From: Mucilaginibacter sp.
Lineage (GTDB): Bacteria; Bacteroidota; Bacteroidia; Sphingobacteriales; Sphingobacteriaceae
Assembly (NCBI GenBank): GCA_031292485.1
Contig: JARLHA010000051.1
Span: 1-64,000, forward strand
Direction of reading: 5' to 3'
DNA length: 64,000 nt
Part shown: positions 15,928 to 25,819 of the stretch, in pieces
How the letters are laid out: every line of letters starts with the position of its first letter
How positions within the stretch are numbered: the stretch's first letter is position 1
The notes under the pieces: generated by a model
What the model saw: only the letters and a program-made list of their open reading frames with translations
Told to the model about the DNA's origin: nothing
Database searches by the model: none
Position numbers and translations under genes: made by a program

Positions 15928-17502
15928 ATGAAAAAACGATTCGTTATAGTCATTTGCCCTGTTTTGGCAGGCATTACCCTGCTGTTTTATTCCTTTAAAG
16001 GCGCCGAAGTCATTAGTAAAAATGATGATACAATCCATGTTGAAGGCGGTAGCATCGGCGGTGTTAAAAGCGCCGATGGGCAGGTTACCGCCTTTAAAGG
16101 TATCCCCTTTGCTGCTCCCCCCGTGGGCGATTTGCGGTGGAAAGCTCCACAGCGGGTGATCCCCTGGCAGGGTATAAAAAAATGCGATGCCTTCGGCCCC
16201 AGCCCGATGCAGGCGAAACCTGTTCCGTTTATGGTTTATACCCCTGAATTTTTGATCCCCGAAAAGCCGATCAGCGAAGACTGCCTGTACCTGAACGTTT
16301 GGACCAAAGCGCACAAAGGCGAAAAACACCCTGTTTTTTTATGGATCTACGGCGGTGGTTTCAGCAGCGGCGGCACAGGTGTGCCTATTTATGATGGCGA
16401 GGCGATGGCAAAAAAAGGCGTCATTTTTGTATCGGCCAATTACCGGGTGGGCGTTTTTGGTTTCCTGGCGCATCCGGATCTTACCAAAGAATCGGCCAAT
16501 CATGCATCGGGAAATTATGGTTTGCTTGACCAGGTAGCCGCGCTTAAATGGATAAAAAAGAACATTGCTGCCTTTGGTGGTGACCCAAACAACGTAACCA
16601 TCGACGGGCAGTCAGCCGGATCCATGAGCGTAAACGCCCTGGTGGCTTCGCCCGTGGCACATGGCCTGTTTAACCGGGCCATTGCCGAGAGTGGTTCGTT
16701 TATGGTAGCAAATCCCCTCATCCCATCCACCACACTTGCACTTGCAGAGCAGCAAGGCGTAAAATTTGCAGAATCGGCAAAAGCTCAAAACATAGCAGAT
16801 TTGCGAAAGATGTCTGCTGAAGACGTAATGAAAGTCCCTGGCCGCTTTTCGCCCATCACGGATGGTTATGTATTACCAAAACCCGTTTACCAGATCTTCG
16901 CCGAAGGCAAACAAAATAATGTACCCGTAATTACCGGCTGGAACAACGACGAGAGTTTTGTAATGAGTTTTAAAAAGGAGGATGACTATGTTGCGCAGAT
17001 CAGAAAACAATATGGCGCTGGCGCTGATGAATTCCTGAAATATTACCCCGGCAATACGGATGAAGAAGCTGCCCGCTCGCAGGTAAAAATAAGCCGCGAC
17101 CAAACCTTCGCCATGTCGGGCTATAAGTGGATCAGTTTGCAAAGCGCACAGGGTAAAGCGCCCATTTATGCCTACAACTTTAACCGTAAATTACCGGCCA
17201 CGCCTGATTATGTAAAATACGGCGCCTTCCATACCGGCGAGGTGGCCTATGTAATGGATGACTTAAAATTCCTGAACCGGCCCTGGGAACCCGCTGATCA
17301 GCCTTTGGCTACGCTGATGTCAGCATATTGGGTCAACTTTATTACTACCGGTAACCCAAACGGCAAGGGTTTGCCCGAATGGCCAAAATATGACAACGCC
17401 ACGCAGCAAGCCATGATATTCGACGCCACCAGCGGCAAACAAACCCTGCCGGATAGGGAGGAATTGAAATTTATGGTAGACAGGGTTGAGGCGGGGAAAT
17501 AG
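15928..17502 (+). CDS. Secreted type B carboxylesterase
   Basis: 524-residue alpha/beta-hydrolase of the carboxylesterase/para-nitrobenzyl esterase family with an N-terminal signal or anchor (about 5-22). Signatures: FKGIPFAAPPVGDLRW, SEDCLYLNVWTKA, oxyanion-hole YGGGFSSGG (141-149) and nucleophile GQSAGS with Ser229; the acid is probably Glu in GWNNDESF and the histidine is in GAFHTGEVAYV. It hydrolyses carboxylic esters outside the cytoplasm; the natural substrate is not known. Divergent from the hexosaminidase, with about 150 bases between them. Confidence 0.9.
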   Translation: MKKRFVIVICPVLAGITLLFYSFKGAEVISKNDDTIHVEGGSIGGVKSADGQVTAFKGIPFAAPPVGDLRWKAPQRVIPWQGIKKCDAFGPSPMQAKPVPFMVYTPEFLIPEKPISEDCLYLNVWTKAHKGEKHPVFLWIYGGGFSSGGTGVPIYDGEAMAKKGVIFVSANYRVGVFGFLAHPDLTKESANHASGNYGLLDQVAALKWIKKNIAAFGGDPNNVTIDGQSAGSMSVNALVASPVAHGLFNRAIAESGSFMVANPLIPSTTLALAEQQGVKFAESAKAQNIADLRKMSAEDVMKVPGRFSPITDGYVLPKPVYQIFAEGKQNNVPVITGWNNDESFVMSFKKEDDYVAQIRKQYGAGADEFLKYYPGNTDEEAARSQVKISRDQTFAMSGYKWISLQSAQGKAPIYAYNFNRKLPATPDYVKYGAFHTGEVAYVMDDLKFLNRPWEPADQPLATLMSAYWVNFITTGNPNGKGLPEWPKYDNATQQAMIFDATSGKQTLPDREELKFMVDRVEAGK

Positions 17503-17517
17503 TTGATTGGGTTTATA

Positions 17518-17548
17518 CATAGCGATGGGTTTGAAACCCATCGCTATG
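17518..17548. repeat. Palindromic hairpin repeat (AGCGATGGGT family), copy 2
   Basis: CATAGCGATGGGTTT (17518-17532), one base, then its exact reverse complement (17534-17548). Flanking GATTGGGTTT/AAACCTAATC extend the symmetry. No T-run follows, so it is a dispersed palindrome rather than a simple terminator. Copy 1 is at 8072-8103. Confidence 0.7.
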
Positions 17549-17582
17549 ATTGGAAACCTAATCAACTTATTCCAACTTTCAC

Positions 17583-17625
17583 AAACTTTTTCTTTCGGAC
17601 TTCCAGACTTTTCGGACTTTCCGAC
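17583..17625 (+). repeat. Single arm of the TCCGGACTT word family
   Basis: Iterated words TTTCGGACTTCC, AGACTTTTCGGACTTTCCGACT. The same word forms both arms of the array at 56848-57064. Only one arm is seen here. Confidence 0.5.
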
Positions 17626-17661
17626 TAAATTGCATCCACCAATTAAAAAATCACGAAAACC

Positions 17662-19056
17662 ATGTCATCTGATCGCAGAAAATTTTTAAAGCAGCTGGGG
17701 AGCACCGTGGTGCTGTCGTCTGCTACACTTTCAAGCTTCGCCGCTATGGAAGAACATGAATACAGAATTTTACAGGCCGAAAAAAGATACAGCCCGAATG
17801 ATAAGGTGCGCATCGCCACCATCGGCATGGGTATTATGGGTTATAACGACACCCGTACAGCGCTGGCTTGCCCCGGCGTTGAGCTGGTGGGCTGCTGCGA
17901 CCTGTACACCGGCCGGCTTGATCATGCCAAAGAGGTTTTCGGCGCGCACATCTTCACCACAAAAAACTACCACGAAATACTGGACCGCAAGGATGTGGAC
18001 GCCGTCATTATCGCCACCAGCGATAACTGGCACAGCACCATAGCCAAAGCGGCCATGCGCAAGGGCAAAGCGGTTTACAGCGAAAAACCGATGGTGCATT
18101 ACCTCAGCGAAGGCCTGGACGAGATCAAAACCCAGCAGGAAACCAAAGCTGTTTTTCAGGTGGGGAGCCAGCGGGTAAGCAGCCTGTCGTTCAAAAAAGC
18201 GAAGGAGCTGTACCAGGCCGGAGCCATCGGGCAGATCAACTCCATCGAAGCATCCTTTAACCGCCAAAGCGCATTGGGTGCATGGCAATATACCATTCCG
18301 CTGGACGCATCAACCCAAACTGTCGACTGGAACCGATATACCGCAAAAGACCAGAAAAAGCTGCCTTATGACAGCAACCGCTTTTTTCGCTGGCGCAACT
18401 ACCGCGAATACGGCACCGGGGTTGCAGGGGATCTTTTTGTTCACCTGCTGTCGGGGATCCATTTTATAACAGACTCCAAAGGGCCCGATAAAATTTTCTC
18501 AATCGGCGGCACTTATTACTGGAAAGATGGCCGGAATGTACCCGATGTAATGAGCGCAGTGATTGAATATCCCCATACCAAAGAGCATCCCGCCTTCCAG
18601 GCCGTTTTGCGGGTAAACTTCATCAGCGGCGAGGGCGACCATTCGTCAACCAAAATCATCGGCTCCGAAGGAGTGATCGATCTCTCGGACGAAGGCGGCG
18701 GCTTCACCATTCACAAAAACAAAATGCCTGTTGCCCCGGGAATAGATGGCTGGGATTCTTTCAGTAGCTATACCACCGCTATGCAAAAAGCGCTGATGGA
18801 TGATTATAACAAAAAATATTCAGCTGCCGATCAGCAAACGCCCAATATCCCCGGCATCACCTACAAAACGCCCAATGGCTATGATGCCAATATCGATCAT
18901 TTCAACAGTTTCTTTGATGGCATCCGGCTTGGCAAACCAATAGTAGAAGATGCTGTATTTGGGTTCAGGGCAGCGGCCCCTGCCTTAGCCTGCAACGACA
19001 GCTATTTTCAAAATAAAGTAATCCACTGGGATGCGGAGCATATGAGGCTGGTGTAG
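17662..19056 (+). CDS. Tat-exported Gfo/Idh/MocA family oxidoreductase
   Basis: 464 residues. N-terminal twin-arginine signal DRRKFLKQLGSTVVLSS (4-20). NAD(P)-binding Rossmann domain from about 48: VRIATIGMGIMGYNDTR and VELVGCCDLY; substrate-domain hallmark GKAVYSEKPMVHYL (EKP motif at about 140). Members oxidise or modify sugars and cyclitols, in Bacteroidota often in the periplasm with tightly bound cofactor. The gene follows the carboxylesterase in the same direction but with a palindrome between them. Its stop runs straight into a TTAGAGATTAG word array shared with the convergent T9SS protein gene. Confidence 0.88.
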   Translation: MSSDRRKFLKQLGSTVVLSSATLSSFAAMEEHEYRILQAEKRYSPNDKVRIATIGMGIMGYNDTRTALACPGVELVGCCDLYTGRLDHAKEVFGAHIFTTKNYHEILDRKDVDAVIIATSDNWHSTIAKAAMRKGKAVYSEKPMVHYLSEGLDEIKTQQETKAVFQVGSQRVSSLSFKKAKELYQAGAIGQINSIEASFNRQSALGAWQYTIPLDASTQTVDWNRYTAKDQKKLPYDSNRFFRWRNYREYGTGVAGDLFVHLLSGIHFITDSKGPDKIFSIGGTYYWKDGRNVPDVMSAVIEYPHTKEHPAFQAVLRVNFISGEGDHSSTKIIGSEGVIDLSDEGGGFTIHKNKMPVAPGIDGWDSFSSYTTAMQKALMDDYNKKYSAADQQTPNIPGITYKTPNGYDANIDHFNSFFDGIRLGKPIVEDAVFGFRAAAPALACNDSYFQNKVIHWDAEHMRLV

Positions 19057-19130
19057 TGATTAGAGACTGGATATTAGAGATTAGTTAGTTAGTTACTTTC
19101 TTACTAATCTCTAATTAATTAATCTCTAAC
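19057..19130. repeat. Paired inverted word arrays (TTAGAGATTAG type)
   Basis: Left arm 19057-19085 (GATTAGAGACTGGATATTAG and AGATTAG) starts at the oxidoreductase stop, right arm 19103-19130 (CTAATCTCTAATTAATTAAT and CTCTAAC) ends at the stop of the convergent gene. Period about 7. A single similar array without clear partner occurs at 49173-49205. Confidence 0.7.
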
Positions 19131-22100
19131 CTACAGCTTCACAAACCCGCTTTTCCCAACAAGAGCATTGGTGCTGTTGTTTTTCACTTCTACAAAATAG
19201 GTTCCCGGCACTAAACTGCTTACATCAGTTTGCCAGTTGGGCTGGTTGGACGTTACGGTTTTAATTACCGTGCCAAGGTTATTGACGATCTGTATCGTGT
19301 ACGCCTGGCCGGCATTTATTTGATTCATTTTCAGGTTCATTGGCCCTGCGGTTGGATTTGGATATAATATAAACCCGTTGGTTGCTATCTGGTTACCGGT
19401 ATTGCCATACATAATAGTTACCTCGTTTGAATAGGTGACGGCACCGTTCAGGTCGCTCATCTTCAAACGGTAGGCATTTGCACCCAATACAGGAGCTTTA
19501 TCCATCAAACTATAACTACCTATCCCGCTGGCCGCAACGCCACCCAGAACGTTAAAGGTCGAACCACCGTCGGTGCTGCGTTCAACAGTGAAGTTGGTGT
19601 AGTTTTGTTCGTTTTCGGTCGTCCAGATCACCTGATCGCCGGTGGCAACTTTTGTGGCACCAAAGTTTAAAAGGTGAACCATTAATGCTGGGTTTTGGCG
19701 GATGATCAGGCTGAAGCGGTGTGAACCATAAGTATTGGTATCGGCATGCAAAATATCAAAGCTGTAAGTTGGGTTATTCTTGATATCCAGTGAGTCCTTT
19801 TTGAATGCATCCTTTAGCCACAGGTCGTAGATTGGCGGAAGTGGAACAGTTTGTGCCATATTGATGGTGTACAAACCATCGGATACGGCGCTCACATTCA
19901 GCGGAATGATTTGGCTGTTCTGGAAAGGCATCGAATTGATGGCCAATTGTACGTTATCACTTGAAGTACTGCTCAAACCCACTTTCCCCGACCCGACTCT
20001 ATAAGGGGCATCCTCTGTGTTTACAAAACCTGATTTATAACCTGCACCAAAGGTAAGCAACGATTCTTCGAATTGAACCGAATCCTTCGACATTTTGAGT
20101 TTTAAAAGCGAATTTACACTTGCAGGATTTACTGCTGCAAGGCTTCGTTGTGTAACCATAAGGCCCGGAGCGTTGGCGTTGGCTGACGTAGCTTTTGCGC
20201 TTTCGTTAAATACAAGCTGACAGGTGCTGCCAAAAGCTTGCACAAAAAAGCCCTGCCCGCTGGCTACATACTGTGATCCGCCATTTTGAGTGTAGCCGGC
20301 AAGGGGGCCATAGGCTACATACTGGCCGTAATTTCCGGTAACCGGGTTCAATTCGTAAATATATGGCGACACATAAGTGCCCCCGGTGGTTGGGGTGATA
20401 TAGATCCCCGATGTAGCGGTTGCGGTTGGTATCGTGCTCAGGTCAATCGCGCTGGCATAGGGATTGCCGATCAGGTTATAATTCTGGCTTGAGCCCCCCA
20501 GGTATGAAGATGTTGGTGTGTACCAATCTTTAAAAGTTACCTGGCCCTGGTTTAATATGCCGGTAGCGGTTACAGTAGCTGGGGTTTCAGATAGCAAAAG
20601 GCCGGGTGTGGTTAGTGACGGCGTGCCTTGTGAAAGATTGCCCCTGAAAAAACAATAATAAGCATTACCTGCCGGAATGGTATAGGTGCTGTTTAACCCG
20701 GGGGTATTGGTATTTAAGGAATATGCAGGGGTAGTGCCTGATGGCAGCGTAGCAACCCCAATGAAATTACTGTTTAAAAATGTGGTATATTGCGGTACAA
20801 ATCCCTCGTCATATAAATATAAGGTTGGGTTACCGGAGTGCGGAAAACCTGCGCCGCTGCCCGTGAGGTACAGGTTATTTGCTAAATAACTCAACCCGTA
20901 AACATTATTGCCGTTTCCATCGGTACCAGAATAAACCGGCGAAGATAATAAGCGATAGCCCCGTGTACCTGTAATATAACGCTGAACATTTACATAGCCG
21001 CTAATCGGGGCGGCATAGGTAATAGGCGCAACGGCGGCACAGCCGGTTGCATCCGAGTTTAGTGTCAGGTAAGCTACTGAAGAGGATCCCGCTACCAATT
21101 TGGCTGGGCTGGTCATTGTTAGAATACCCGAACTTGATACTGCAAAATTAACATTATTGGTACCGGCACTCATTGTAGAGGTTCCGCTACCGTTAAAGGT
21201 TACTTTATTAAAGGTGGTACCGGTTGTGCTGTTGTCAACAAGTGCCTGGCTGCCTCCGTTAAAATAAGTAGTGCCCGTACTTTGAGAATAAACACCACCA
21301 ACATTATTGGTGTAATTTCCACCGACGTAAAAATTTGCGCTTCCAAGTGCAAGTGTACCACCTGAATTATTGGTTACCGCGCCACTGATGGTAATATTAC
21401 CTGTTCCCTGGGTTGTAGTAGTTGAATTGGTCCAGCTGCCTGAAACCGTCACTGTGGGGTTATTTGTATTCAGATTCACGGCGCCGCCGCTTGATGAAAG
21501 ATTTTGCCCAACAGAAAGGGTGCCGCCGTCGACAGTTTTTGCGCTGGCAGCGCTAAGCGTTAAATTGGCATATGCGGAAGGCGTGGTATTAATGCCATCA
21601 ACAGAGGTGTAGACGGTTTGTGTGCCTGACACTGCTTTATAATTAACATAGCTATTAGCGCCGGCACTGCCAGCAGCAAAATCTATTACTGTACCTGTTA
21701 CAAAGGTTATTGGTGTGTTGCCCAATAAATTCAACGTATTAGTGTTACCGCCCTGCTGTTCATAGGTCACGCTGTTACTTATGTATAGTAAGTCGCCACC
21801 GTTGTAATTATTTATATCATTTGAATTGGACGTTACTATATTATTTACTGTAACCGTGCCGGTGCTGAGGTTAAACAATGGATTATTAACACAGTAATTT
21901 TTAAATGGCCCGATCCCAAAAACTGTATAGCTTCCAATCGCTGAACTCGTACTGTTCATCGTCAAATTTCCATTTATAGTAAGCGTATTGATAGTCGAAG
22001 TCACCGAAGTACTGTTCATAGTCGGCCATACTCCACCGAAAATAAGGTCGCCGCTTGGCGACGGCGGGGCTGTATTGTCGCCCACTTTAAATGAACCACA

Positions 22101-24416
22101 GCTTATCGCGCCAGTCCCTGCAACAGTTGTATTTAATCCGCCGTTGGCGCTATTATGGTTCTGTGTAATGGCGCCTGTTACAGTTAAGGTTACGCCTGTT
22201 ACGGTTACTGTAATTGCGGTACCGTTATTGGCGCCAAGGTTAATTGAACCAACATTATACGGAAGCGTAGTGGTGACAACGGGTTGATTGGTGGTGTAAT
22301 TAATGTTTACGCCGATATCTGCTACGTCGCCCGTTATTGCCGAGCCGGGATAAAGTGTGGTTTGTTGTACGCCGGCTATATCCCAGTTTTGCGGGTTAGC
22401 CCAGGCGGTACCTACAGCTCCGGTCCAGTCATAGGTTTGTGCCACAACGCTGGCACAGGTATAAGTGTTGGCTGTATAGGCAGGTGTAACGGTACCCAAT
22501 GCCGTGGTGTAACTAGTTGGGTTGAAAGTAAATACTTGCGGAGTTGATCCACCGGTTACACTGTAATTCAAAACTAAAAAATAGTAGGTTGTTGTCGTAT
22601 TAACCGTAGCGGCCGGGCTTAAATTAAAAGTGAACGTTGTACCCGTAAATGAATTCCCCGCAGTGGTTACAGTAGTAGCCGTTGCCGAACTATAGGTACT
22701 CGTTGGACATGTAACCAAAGTTGGCGGATTTGCAAAATAGTTGAAAGCTGTTGCATCAGACGGGGAAACCGTAAAAACCAATTGCGATAACGTTGTAGTT
22801 GAGGCATTCATTACGAACGATACACCGGCGACCGCTATATTTGTTTGACCCTGGTAAATTGTCGATGAAGTTAAGCTAGCCCCCGTCAGGTCGGTAGCGG
22901 TAAGAACAGGCACGGTCTGAAACGAATAAGTATTACCCGTTGCTGCACCGGTAAAAGCAGGGCCGCCTATGGAATTAAGGGCAAAAGTTTGGGTGGCAGT
23001 CGCTGCAACACCAGGTGCCGGATAATCCATCGCTATAAAATAGTATATAGGAGTGGTACCCGATATAGTACTGCTTAAACCCGTAAAAGTAATAGTTTTG
23101 TTAGCGCCAGTGGCTACCGAAGCTATCGGCGCGCCACCCGGAAAAACTGGAGTGCTTGACGTATACAAATACGCGGTAGTATAAAAATAATTATCATTCT
23201 GGGTGGAAGTAGCAGTAAAACTAAGCGAGGTTATGGTTTGCGCGGGGCCGCTACCGCTTGGCGTTAGGGAAAGCCCATAAATGGCCCCTTTTGTTTGCGC
23301 AGTATTTACAGGGCTTGCGATCAACCCCACCGTTCCAATGCCGGGTGAGCCTATACTTGCAGCGGTAATGGTAAGTGCAGAAAAATTATATTTATATCCG
23401 ACAGGAGTGCCGGTTGATGTTACTCCGGTAGATGAAGTATAATTAAGCTGCCAGGTCGCTGTTGTAGTAACCGGTGTAGTGTAATCCACAACCACAAAAT
23501 AATACGTGGTTGAGCCGGCGGCAATTGATTTTGAAAGGCCGGTAAAATTTAATGTATTGGTAGCGCCCACCCCCGTTATGGTTTGCAGCAGTGTTTTGGT
23601 GCCGGTGGCGTAGGTATTAGTTGTATTGGAATACAAATACGCGTTTGCTATAAAAAGATTATTCGTTGTTAAACCGGTAGTTGAGCTGGTGAAGTTAAGT
23701 GCCGTAAGGTTAGTAGTGGTGCCGGTGGCGCTGGCCGCCAACTGAAGGCCGTACACTGGCAAACCCGTTGCCGTAGCTGATATGGGATTGGCTGTTAAAC
23801 CTGCCGTGGGCGTTGCGGGATTAGTAGCAGTATTCAAACTTGTGGCGACAACCGTAACTGGGTTTGTAATAGTATAATTCGTTCCGGTGATAGTACCAGT
23901 GTATGTAGTAGTAGGACCCGGACCAGGACCACCATTTCTAATCATATCTTTCGTACTCATCTGGAAAGTACCTGCTGTGGCGGGCAATGTAAAATCTGCA
24001 ACCAAAAAATAGTAATAAGTTGTGTTAGCAGTTTGATTTACATTGATAGTAACGCCAAAGGTTGTTGTGCCCGTCGTATAAAAGTTGGCATTTGTTGCTT
24101 TTGTTCCGCCTAATATAGCCGATGCCAGGGTATTGGTTGTACTCATGTACAGCTTAAAATTTGAAAAGTAGGTACTTGGCGCCACATTAGATGTAAAATC
24201 AATATTAATAATGTTGTACCCTCCGGTGGAAGTTGCAGAAAACCCAAAAATCCCCACTCCTGTCTGGCTTGCGGTAAGGGGGCTGGTCGCAAAGCCCGTT
24301 GTACTGGCTGAACCAAATGTAATTGAGGCGCTGGCATTTTTCACCCCTAAAAAAAGGAAACAACTTGCCAGAAGGAGCGTTAACGTATATTTTTTTGACA
24401 CTTTCGGGATCAACAT
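19131..24416 (-). CDS. Giant secreted repeat protein with T9SS sorting domain
   Basis: 1761 residues from ATG 24416, signal peptide KKYTLTLLLASCFLFLGVKN-ASA. Four repeats of roughly 110-150 residues follow, each ending in a beta-strand block (YYYFLVADF, YYFVVVDY, IYYFIAMDY, TYYFLVLNY), Thr/Ser/Asn-rich. Then comes a WTGAVGTAWANPQNWD block and a long Asn/Thr/Gly region like beta-helical adhesins. The C-terminal 80 residues (FILYPNPTAGPMNLKMNQI ... YFVEVKNN ... FVKL) are a type A sorting domain that directs export by the type IX system and surface attachment. The frame stays open 81 codons further up, to 24659, including a second signal-like segment, but 24416 gives the cleanest N terminus. Probably a surface adhesin. 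Confidence 0.85.
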   Translation of the reverse strand: MLIPKVSKKYTLTLLLASCFLFLGVKNASASITFGSASTTGFATSPLTASQTGVGIFGFSATSTGGYNIINIDFTSNVAPSTYFSNFKLYMSTTNTLASAILGGTKATNANFYTTGTTTFGVTINVNQTANTTYYYFLVADFTLPATAGTFQMSTKDMIRNGGPGPGPTTTYTGTITGTNYTITNPVTVVATSLNTATNPATPTAGLTANPISATATGLPVYGLQLAASATGTTTNLTALNFTSSTTGLTTNNLFIANAYLYSNTTNTYATGTKTLLQTITGVGATNTLNFTGLSKSIAAGSTTYYFVVVDYTTPVTTTATWQLNYTSSTGVTSTGTPVGYKYNFSALTITAASIGSPGIGTVGLIASPVNTAQTKGAIYGLSLTPSGSGPAQTITSLSFTATSTQNDNYFYTTAYLYTSSTPVFPGGAPIASVATGANKTITFTGLSSTISGTTPIYYFIAMDYPAPGVAATATQTFALNSIGGPAFTGAATGNTYSFQTVPVLTATDLTGASLTSSTIYQGQTNIAVAGVSFVMNASTTTLSQLVFTVSPSDATAFNYFANPPTLVTCPTSTYSSATATTVTTAGNSFTGTTFTFNLSPAATVNTTTTYYFLVLNYSVTGGSTPQVFTFNPTSYTTALGTVTPAYTANTYTCASVVAQTYDWTGAVGTAWANPQNWDIAGVQQTTLYPGSAITGDVADIGVNINYTTNQPVVTTTLPYNVGSINLGANNGTAITVTVTGVTLTVTGAITQNHNSANGGLNTTVAGTGAISCGSFKVGDNTAPPSPSGDLIFGGVWPTMNSTSVTSTINTLTINGNLTMNSTSSAIGSYTVFGIGPFKNYCVNNPLFNLSTGTVTVNNIVTSNSNDINNYNGGDLLYISNSVTYEQQGGNTNTLNLLGNTPITFVTGTVIDFAAGSAGANSYVNYKAVSGTQTVYTSVDGINTTPSAYANLTLSAASAKTVDGGTLSVGQNLSSSGGAVNLNTNNPTVTVSGSWTNSTTTTQGTGNITISGAVTNNSGGTLALGSANFYVGGNYTNNVGGVYSQSTGTTYFNGGSQALVDNSTTGTTFNKVTFNGSGTSTMSAGTNNVNFAVSSSGILTMTSPAKLVAGSSSVAYLTLNSDATGCAAVAPITYAAPISGYVNVQRYITGTRGYRLLSSPVYSGTDGNGNNVYGLSYLANNLYLTGSGAGFPHSGNPTLYLYDEGFVPQYTTFLNSNFIGVATLPSGTTPAYSLNTNTPGLNSTYTIPAGNAYYCFFRGNLSQGTPSLTTPGLLLSETPATVTATGILNQGQVTFKDWYTPTSSYLGGSSQNYNLIGNPYASAIDLSTIPTATATSGIYITPTTGGTYVSPYIYELNPVTGNYGQYVAYGPLAGYTQNGGSQYVASGQGFFVQAFGSTCQLVFNESAKATSANANAPGLMVTQRSLAAVNPASVNSLLKLKMSKDSVQFEESLLTFGAGYKSGFVNTEDAPYRVGSGKVGLSSTSSDNVQLAINSMPFQNSQIIPLNVSAVSDGLYTINMAQTVPLPPIYDLWLKDAFKKDSLDIKNNPTYSFDILHADTNTYGSHRFSLIIRQNPALMVHLLNFGATKVATGDQVIWTTENEQNYTNFTVERSTDGGSTFNVLGGVAASGIGSYSLMDKAPVLGANAYRLKMSDLNGAVTYSNEVTIMYGNTGNQIATNGFILYPNPTAGPMNLKMNQINAGQAYTIQIVNNLGTVIKTVTSNQPNWQTDVSSLVPGTYFVEVKNNSTNALVGKSGFVKL

Positions 24417-25247
24417 AAATTTCTCATTCGAAAAGGAGAAACATAGTTTGTTGACGCCATGTGCACCTGAAACGTTTAGTCGGCTTTTTAAAAAAAAAGT
24501 AGGATGCAAAGCATTTAATACGTTATTAACAAAAGTCAACAAGAAAGCAAGCAAAAGTTTTTTCACAATAAGATATTTAGTTTTTAGTCGATCTTCAAGA
24601 TTAAGGAGGGATTCAGGTAAATCTTTCCTGCCTTCAAATCGAAAACAATAATTTATCAATTCACCGTTTAGCCTGCAAATACGATGCTAAAGGGATTTTA
24701 AATTAATAAAAAAAAGATAGCTTTTAAAACAACAATGTGAATAAATTTTACTTTTTGCTTAAGGGGCTTTTTAATTAAATATTGGTTATAATATATTGCA
24801 CAACAATTAAGTTAAAAAGTATTTTCCGCCTTTTAAACGAAAATATCCTGGATATATTTATTTTATAATATTCCGGAAGGGGGTAGTTATCCACATTATT
24901 TTTGCCGCCACGATGCAAATATTTCCACAAACCGGGAACATTGTTTAAAATACTGTTTTACTGGAATTTTACTTCGCCGGCTTTTAAAAATGTTTCAGCC
25001 CGGCGCTTTATCCGGCCCTTTGTAAAATGTACCGCCATTTGATGATAAGCCGGGACGGCAGAATTGATGCAAAAATCAATCGTACTGATACTCGTTTATA
25101 GTGAAGGTACCTCCTGCAGTATTGCTTATCATTAACTACGCCCTTCTAACAGGCAAAAACTTCGGAAGACCGGGTTTAGGAAGGCCCAACACAAGTATCG
25201 GGGTTAAATAAAATTCCCGAAATAGGAGTATACGAAAATTAAATTGC
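24417..25247. other. Gene-poor region with long leader of the T9SS gene
   Basis: On the minus strand CGTATTTG (24676-24683) is a plausible -7 element; using the ATG at 24416 this would give a leader of about 250 bases. The rest to 25247 is A/T-rich with no recognisable gene, RNA or array. Confidence 0.35.
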
Positions 25248-25409
25248 CTATTTCCTGAACATAGATGCAATCCAGATAATAAGCGCAATAACCAAAACTA
25301 CTACGATGATACCAACAGCAAAGCCGGCCTTAAAAATCCCTGCAATTGCTGAGCAACCGCTCAAACAAAACAATACCAGTATGGATAAAAGTAAAGAAGC
25401 CTTTTTCAT
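25248..25409 (-). CDS. Small membrane lipoprotein, about 53 residues
   Basis: Frame ATG 25409 to TAG 25248: MKKASLLLSILVLFCLSGCS then an Ala/Gly/Phe segment and a second hydrophobic stretch VGIIVVVLVIALIIWIASM ending FRK. Lipobox LSGC puts the lipidated cysteine at 19. This pattern (lipobox, short GIFKAGF linker, one membrane segment) is a widespread small Bacteroidota protein of unknown function, sometimes mislabelled as phosphatidate cytidylyltransferase. It stands alone, divergent from kup. Confidence 0.65.
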   Translation of the reverse strand: MKKASLLLSILVLFCLSGCSAIAGIFKAGFAVGIIVVVLVIALIIWIASMFRK

Positions 25410-25540
25410 ATCGCAAAAATTTTAAATAAAACTATGGGGTATAATATGCCAAACAGGAAAAAAGTTTCAGAATTGACCGGTTTTTTTATTTTATTAAACA
25501 TGGAATGAAAATCTTGTGTAAAATTCGCGTGACGATTTCC

Positions 25541-25601
25541 TATCAAAATGATAATCATACTATCAAAATGATACGGTTTTTCAAATGTGTAATTTTTACA
25601 C
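25541..25601. promoter_or_regulatory. Three operator-like palindromes upstream of kup
   Basis: TATCAAAATGATA occurs twice (25541-25553 and 25561-25573), each a 5-3-5 palindrome, spaced exactly 20 bases. GTGTAATTTTTACAC (25587-25601) is a 6-3-6 palindrome; a GTGTAAAAT half-site lies at 25516-25524. The AATGATAATCAT junction resembles part of a Fur-type box. The array lies between the small lipoprotein (132 bases away) and kup (218 bases away) and could serve either. The rest of 25410-25819 shows nothing else. Confidence 0.5.
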
Positions 25602-25819
25602 TATCAGGTTAAGCTTTTGAAAACCAATAATTTAATTTAAAATAGCGACAATAATCTATCAATGGCATGGTGATTGGCTAGCGATATTTACTAATTGAAT
25701 TAATTGATTTTACACTCATAATGAGCCGCAACTATAATTTACCCCAAACCGCCAGTTCCCGGCGGCCTGAATTGTTTTTTGCCTTACCCTTCAACCATAA
25801 TTTTATTTTTTCCTGATCA

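Noticed and set aside
17770..18288. 172-codon frame opposite the Tat oxidoreductase
   Set aside because: Antisense shadow; no conserved motif.
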